Origin: BJHL01 sp040378885
GTDB taxonomy: Bacteria > Planctomycetota > Phycisphaerae > Phycisphaerales > UBA1924
DNA: 64,000 nt
Assembly (NCBI GenBank): GCA_046316615.1
Contig: JBKDAN010000003.1
Span: 17,115 to 81,114 of the forward strand
Direction of reading: 5' to 3'
The notes beneath the pieces were generated by a model. The model was not told the DNA's origin, searched no databases, and saw only the letters and a list, made by a program, of their open reading frames with translations. Shown one piece after another: positions 60,082 through 64,000 of this stretch. Position numbers and translations under genes: made by a program. Every line of letters begins with the position of its first letter. The first letter of the stretch is position 1.

Positions 60082-62532
60082 TCACGAGCAGGCGTCGCCC
60101 GCGAGCACGTTGAGAAAGTCCAGCACGTCTTGATCTTCGGGGAACACCTGATTGTTGTTGAAGTCAATGTCAGAGCACGTGGCGCATGGCTCGCTCGTGA
60201 TGGCCGCGAAGAAGTCGATGACGTCCTGGTCTTCCGGGAAGACTTGGTTGTTATTGAAGTCGATCGGGTCGCACTCGCGGCACGCGCCCACGAACAGCGC
60301 GGCGGCGGGCGATGCGGCTTCAGCCTGCGAGTTCCAGCGGCGTGAAACAAAGAGCGCATCGGGCTGGTTGGGGCGGGCTGGATCGCTCACGATACCCACG
60401 ACGGCGAACAGGCTTGCGGTGTCGCTACCCAGCGGCTGCCACGCGCCTTGCGAAGAGAGCGACCAGGCCTGGCCGCCCGACGCCGTCACCAGCTCCGGCG
60501 CGAGCGGGCCGACGCCATCGCGGTCCCACGCATCGAGCAGCGCGGGGCCGCCGATTGTCCACGGGCGGCCGGCGGGCATGGGAGCCCACTGTGAGCCGGT
60601 CCACTGCGTCAAGCCGCGCACTTCGGTGTTGCTTGCGTTGGCGAATTGGAACGCGCCGAGGCAGACGGGCACATTGGGCGTCGCAGGGTTGTTGTCGTGA
60701 TTCCACGTGGTGATGAGGTCGGCCATGTTGACGTTCACGGGTTGATTGACCTCGATTCCGCCGATGTTGATCCACGCCGAGTCGTTCCATCGCGCGACGC
60801 GCGGAAAGAGCTGGCCGCCGATAGTCGTGAAGCCGCCCGCCGCGAGGATGTGCTCGGGCGTCGCGGGGTTGGCGTCGTGGTCCCACGCGGTCAGCGAGGT
60901 GCCGAGCGCATTGAAAACGCCGCCGAGCTGCTGCAATGTGCCCGAGGGCGTGAGGGTGTACACGCGCTGGTTACCCGCAGCGATAAGGCGCGATCCCTCA
61001 AGCGTCTTGCGCACGGCGAGTCTGATGTCGGTGGCATTGGCGATTGTCGCAAGCGTGGTGGTCGAGAGGCCATCGGTAGTGATGATGTTGTTTGCGGCGG
61101 CCAGCGCGATCTGCGGACGCGCTGCGCCGGGCAGCGTCCACTTGACAGCGCTGGTCACAGTCGGCAGTTCGGCGATGAATTGCCAGCCTGCGCTACCGCG
61201 TCGGTAGAGACGCGAAAGCGAACCTGTGTCGGTTATGGCGACAAGGACACGCTCGTCCGCCGGCGTCACGAGATCAAACGCGAAGCGCACGGGAAAGGCC
61301 AGATTCGCGTCGGCGGTATCGGGCATGCTGCGCCATGCGGAGCCGGTCCACTGGGCGGCGTAGTTGACGGGCGTGCCAGCGGGTGTTGTGGTGAATGGCC
61401 CCAGCACAGTGATGCGATTGGCGGGTGTCGTCGCATCGATCACGACGCTCATGTTGGACTGGGACGCAAGACCTGAGCCAAGTGGCTGCCATGTGTTGTT
61501 CTCGAAAACAGCGACGCCGGTGATTGATGTGAGTGGCGCGACGATGCTGAATCCGCCAGCGATGACCAGTCGCTCGGGCGCGGCAAGCGCGGGCGAGGCG
61601 GCGGTGGTCACGCTGTCGACTGCGGAGAGAGGATTGGGCGTGCCGATGTTGGTCCACGTCGTGCCCGTCCACATGGCGATGTTGCGGAAGCCCGACGCTA
61701 TCGATAGAGTGAACGAACCGACGGCGACGAGTCGGCGCGGGGTACTGGGCACGCCGTCGTGGTCCCACGTTGTGAAATCGCGCACCTCGTTCACGCTTGC
61801 GCCGGAGGGGAATGCCAGATACGTCCAGGCTGTGCCGTTCCAAGTTGCCACGCCGAACTGGCCCAAGCCCGGTCCGGTGAAGCGCCCGCCTGCGACGAGG
61901 ACGGCGGGGAGCGGGCCATCGCCGTCGGTGTCCCAGAGTTCGAGGGTCTGCACGTCGGAACTCAGGCCCGCGCCCAGCGCGTTCCACGTGGTGCCATTCC
62001 ACGAGGCGATGCGATTGCGCGTCGGAGAGCCGGGAATGGTGATGGTGGTGAATCTCCCGGCGGCGATGAGCTGCGCGGCGGCGGGCCCTGGGCCGTCTTG
62101 ATCGAAGGAGAGCATGCTGAGGATCTGGTTGTTAAAGCCGCCTGGAATGCCGAGGGACGCGCCTGAGGCGTCGTAGGCGAAGATGGCGATGGGGTTGGTG
62201 TTGGCGGCGACGATGCGCGGCGCGTCGGGGCCGGAGCCGTCGAAGTCATGCGACGCGAGGCGCACCTGTGCGGACGAAGTGAGACCGGCACCGAAGGGGC
62301 GCCAGCTTGTGCCGTTCCAAGCGTTGAGATTGGATCGCGTGGCGACGAAGAGTTCGGGCGAGAGCGGGCCCGGCCCGTCGAAGTCGTGCACAAGGGTGGC
62401 AACGGGTGCGTCGGTCAGGCCGACGGGTTGGCCCAAATTTGTGAGTCCCAGCGGACACTGGGCACAAGCCAGCGATGCCAGAACCAGTGGGAAGGAGGCG
62501 GAGATCCAAACGCGGGGGCGGCGTGACAGCAT
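60082..62532 (-). CDS. Large secreted propeller-like repeat protein with tandem VFPEDQDV module
   Basis: An 816-residue exported protein: signal peptide ISASFPLVLASLACA, then about a dozen repeats of roughly 50 residues. Each combines a WDxDGxGPxxxxLVAGGRF-like strand (for example LWDTDGDGPLPAVLVAGGRF) with a WNGTxWxxLGxGL strand. This suggests one or more beta-propellers of the Kelch or delta-60 kind. It ends in two copies of the module DFNNNQVFPEDQDV, linked by Cys pairs (CATCSDID) and ending GDACS. AGGAG lies 8 nt before the ATG. A surface or secreted role is inferred; no catalytic motif is seen. Confidence 0.88.
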   Translation of the reverse strand: MLSRRPRVWISASFPLVLASLACAQCPLGLTNLGQPVGLTDAPVATLVHDFDGPGPLSPELFVATRSNLNAWNGTSWRPFGAGLTSSAQVRLASHDFDGSGPDAPRIVAANTNPIAIFAYDASGASLGIPGGFNNQILSMLSFDQDGPGPAAAQLIAAGRFTTITIPGSPTRNRIASWNGTTWNALGAGLSSDVQTLELWDTDGDGPLPAVLVAGGRFTGPGLGQFGVATWNGTAWTYLAFPSGASVNEVRDFTTWDHDGVPSTPRRLVAVGSFTLSIASGFRNIAMWTGTTWTNIGTPNPLSAVDSVTTAASPALAAPERLVIAGGFSIVAPLTSITGVAVFENNTWQPLGSGLASQSNMSVVIDATTPANRITVLGPFTTTPAGTPVNYAAQWTGSAWRSMPDTADANLAFPVRFAFDLVTPADERVLVAITDTGSLSRLYRRGSAGWQFIAELPTVTSAVKWTLPGAARPQIALAAANNIITTDGLSTTTLATIANATDIRLAVRKTLEGSRLIAAGNQRVYTLTPSGTLQQLGGVFNALGTSLTAWDHDANPATPEHILAAGGFTTIGGQLFPRVARWNDSAWINIGGIEVNQPVNVNMADLITTWNHDNNPATPNVPVCLGAFQFANASNTEVRGLTQWTGSQWAPMPAGRPWTIGGPALLDAWDRDGVGPLAPELVTASGGQAWSLSSQGAWQPLGSDTASLFAVVGIVSDPARPNQPDALFVSRRWNSQAEAASPAAALFVGACRECDPIDFNNNQVFPEDQDVIDFFAAITSEPCATCSDIDFNNNQVFPEDQDVLDFLNVLAGDACS

Positions 62533-62689
62533 CGGGGGAACTCCTGGTCGATGCAGCGTGTACCGGGGGGCGCGGGGGTGAGTTGCAGAAAGTGGGGGAG
62601 GTAGAAAGCGATAAAGTGAAAGGCGATAGAGCGAAAATGAGGGGGTGGGGTGTTCAATACGATAATTGGGTTCGCGAAATGAGAGGTTC

Positions 62690-63376
62690 GTGCGGCACTT
62701 TCGAGCACAACGTGTGTGGCGTCGCGTCGTGGCACTGATGTGTCTGGCGGTGGTTGTGGATTACGCAATCGGGCTGGTGCAGGGATGTCGTCTGATTCCG
62801 GATCGCTCGCCGGCGTTTGCGACGGGTGCGAAGCGCGGTGAAGATGACAGTGTGTACTGGGTGAGCTTCTCCCGCAGCTTGGCGCATGGTGATGCGTTTG
62901 CGTGGGGAAGGTTGCGACAAGAAGGTGCCGCGTCTGTTCGTGGCGAGGGCACGACGGTCCCGCAAGACTGGTTTACGTGGACCGTGTTCGCAGACACGGC
63001 GCGGCGTGATAGCCACACCGTTCAGCGATTGGTGGGGCTGCCTTGGCGCAGTTGGACGTGGAGCATGGAGACACACGGGCGACATGAAGTCGCGGCGGAC
63101 GGTGTGGTCCGTGTGTCGGGTGGGATTGTGATTCAGCCTGTGCAGCCGCGGACGTGGTATGGCGCTGTTCGCGTGATTCCGACGCGGATGCGACCCATGG
63201 CGTGGGTGGGCAATGTGGCTGGTCTTGCCCTCCTCCTGGCCGGAGGTCATGCGGCGTTTGTGCGAGTGCGCGAGCAATCGCGGACTTCGCGCGGGCGGTG
63301 TGCGCAGTGTGGGTACACCCTGGGGGAACTGGCGCAGTGTCCGGAGTGTGGGCGATCGGCTTTGCGAGGCGCGTGA
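62690..63376 (+). CDS. Membrane-anchored protein with C-terminal zinc ribbon
   Basis: A 228-residue protein from a GTG at 62690 (GAGAGG just upstream); an in-frame TTG at 62666 is an alternative. One N-terminal membrane helix (about RVVALMCLAVVVDYAIGLV) and another near 175-195 (GNVAGLALLLAGGHAAFV) flank a soluble domain of unknown fold. The tail CAQCGYTLGELAQCPECG is a zinc ribbon like that at 57071. The start is uncertain. Its stop is 23 nt from the convergent nuoE. Confidence 0.7.
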   Translation: MRHFRAQRVWRRVVALMCLAVVVDYAIGLVQGCRLIPDRSPAFATGAKRGEDDSVYWVSFSRSLAHGDAFAWGRLRQEGAASVRGEGTTVPQDWFTWTVFADTARRDSHTVQRLVGLPWRSWTWSMETHGRHEVAADGVVRVSGGIVIQPVQPRTWYGAVRVIPTRMRPMAWVGNVAGLALLLAGGHAAFVRVREQSRTSRGRCAQCGYTLGELAQCPECGRSALRGA

Positions 63377-63399
63377 GGACGCGACTGCGTTGCTCCGAC

Positions 63400-63951
63400 T
63401 TAGTGGTGGTGGCCGTCGTGCTTGCCGCTCTTGTATTCGTCGATGAGCGACATGATCTGCTGGGGCGTGAGGCGCTCGTGCAGGTTTTCGTTGATGAGGG
63501 CGACCGGGGCGGTGTCGCAGCTGCCGAGGCACTCGAGCTCGATGAGCGTGAACAGGCCGTCGTCGGTGGTTTCGCCGGGCTCGATGCCGAGCTTTTCGCG
63601 GACGGCGCTGGTGATCTGCTCGTGGCCGCAGAATTCGCAGGCGATGGAGCGGCAGATCTGGATGAGGTACTTGCCCTTGGGCTTGAGCCAGTATTCCTCA
63701 TAGAAGGTGGCGGTGTCGATGACATCCGCGGGCTTGATGCTGAGGAAGGCGGCGATTTCCATCATGGCCTGATGGGGAATCCAGCCGTATTCGTGCTGGA
63801 CGGCGTGGAGGCAGGGCATGAGTGCGCCCATTTTGTTTTCGTAGCGCGGCAGGACGTCGCGGGAGAGCTTGTCCTTCATGGCTTGCGAGAGGTAGGGCTC
63901 GCTGCGCCGCTCGATTTGCATGCCGCCAGAGTTCTTGGTGATCCACGCCAT
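63400..63951 (-). CDS. nuoE: NADH-quinone oxidoreductase subunit E
   Basis: A 183-residue 24-kDa-type subunit of complex I. The [2Fe-2S] N1a cluster ligands are Cys100, Cys105, Cys141 and Cys145 (CRSIAC and CLGSC), in LIQICRSIACEFCGHEQ and LIELECLGSCDTAPVALIN. PYLSQAMKDKLSRDVLPRYENKMGALMPCLHAVQHEYGWIP is the helical N-terminal part, listed here only by its ends PYL and GWIP in position 19-59. It ends in a His-rich tail (HDGHHH). TACCAT lies 8 nt before the ATG. Other nuo genes are not in the window; upstream ones may lie beyond 64000. Confidence 0.95.
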   Translation of the reverse strand: MAWITKNSGGMQIERRSEPYLSQAMKDKLSRDVLPRYENKMGALMPCLHAVQHEYGWIPHQAMMEIAAFLSIKPADVIDTATFYEEYWLKPKGKYLIQICRSIACEFCGHEQITSAVREKLGIEPGETTDDGLFTLIELECLGSCDTAPVALINENLHERLTPQQIMSLIDEYKSGKHDGHHH

Positions 63952-63959
63952 AGGTCGGG

Positions 63960-63965
63960 ATGGTA
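63960..63965 (-). promoter_or_regulatory. Putative leaderless or short-leader -10 element for nuoE
   Basis: TACCAT lies 8 nt before the nuoE ATG; no Shine-Dalgarno is present. It suggests that nuoE may be transcribed from its own promoter even if more nuo genes lie upstream. Confidence 0.45.
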
Positions 63966-64000
63966 GGTGGGAGGCGGGGCGATGTGGCGGGGACGGGGGT

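Overview
The window looks like a piece of a G+C-rich Planctomycetota chromosome, most likely class Phycisphaerae. The reasons are an N-terminal LEPR-type motif on a giant secreted protease, three secreted proteins ending in a conserved VFPEDQDV module, a variant PEP-CTERM tail, small membrane proteins ending in a C-terminal zinc ribbon, an LPS-type gene (waaA) and dense, mostly single-gene transcription units. It is mainly housekeeping and cell-envelope chromosome. I saw no transposase, phage, CRISPR or recognisable defence genes.

Layout. 1-6.3 kb: partial DUF4870-type membrane gene, a BshC-like protein, an ECF sigma/anti-sigma pair and the PrkA serine kinase. 6.3-13.4 kb (minus strand): a PTPS-family pterin enzyme with the folate-type ExxHGH motif, leuS, folC, and the pdxJ-DinB-GNAT operon. 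13.4-18 kb: a 16-copy heptamer array in a divergent promoter, a UGT-type glycosyltransferase, lysS, tRNA-Val and waaA. 18-28 kb: a 1901-residue subtilase, tRNA-Lys and a SNF2 helicase. 28-36 kb: an NmrA/NDUFA9-type protein, a secreted FG-GAP propeller, an unusual tRNA-dihydrouridine synthase, the c-di-AMP phosphodiesterase PgpH and PhoH. 36-43 kb: lipoprotein, PilZ protein, STELLO/DUF288-like protein, GT2 glycosyltransferase, two paralogous secreted helical proteins and a GH57 amylase. 43-51 kb: GNAT, thioesterase, 2-hydroxyacid dehydrogenase, outer-membrane barrel, DUF2325-like protein, ALDH7 and a divergent RpiA. 51-64 kb: secreted SUMF1-like and sulfatase-like proteins, DUF1579 protein, ribokinase, PDZ-hydrolase/glycosyltransferase operon, a secreted propeller-like protein, zinc-ribbon proteins and nuoE.

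How it works together. Folate (PTPS-III candidate, folC), ribose (rpiA, rbsK), glycan or polysaccharide (waaA, UGT, GT2, DUF288, GH57) and translation (leuS, lysS, two tRNAs, dus) functions recur. Tail-to-tail genes often sit 0-27 nt apart without terminators.

The strongest non-obvious signal is regulatory. About half of the transcription-unit starts carry a TAnnnT -10-like hexamer 5-9 nt before the start codon and no Shine-Dalgarno, which predicts widespread leaderless transcription; the other half have clear GGAG-type ribosome sites. Further signals are a four-copy REP-like palindrome placed just after stop codons, a 220-bp palindromic element between convergent genes, related short-word repeats in other intergenic gaps, and the recurring dockerin-like C-terminal module. 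All of this comes from reading the sequence by eye; no database search was run.
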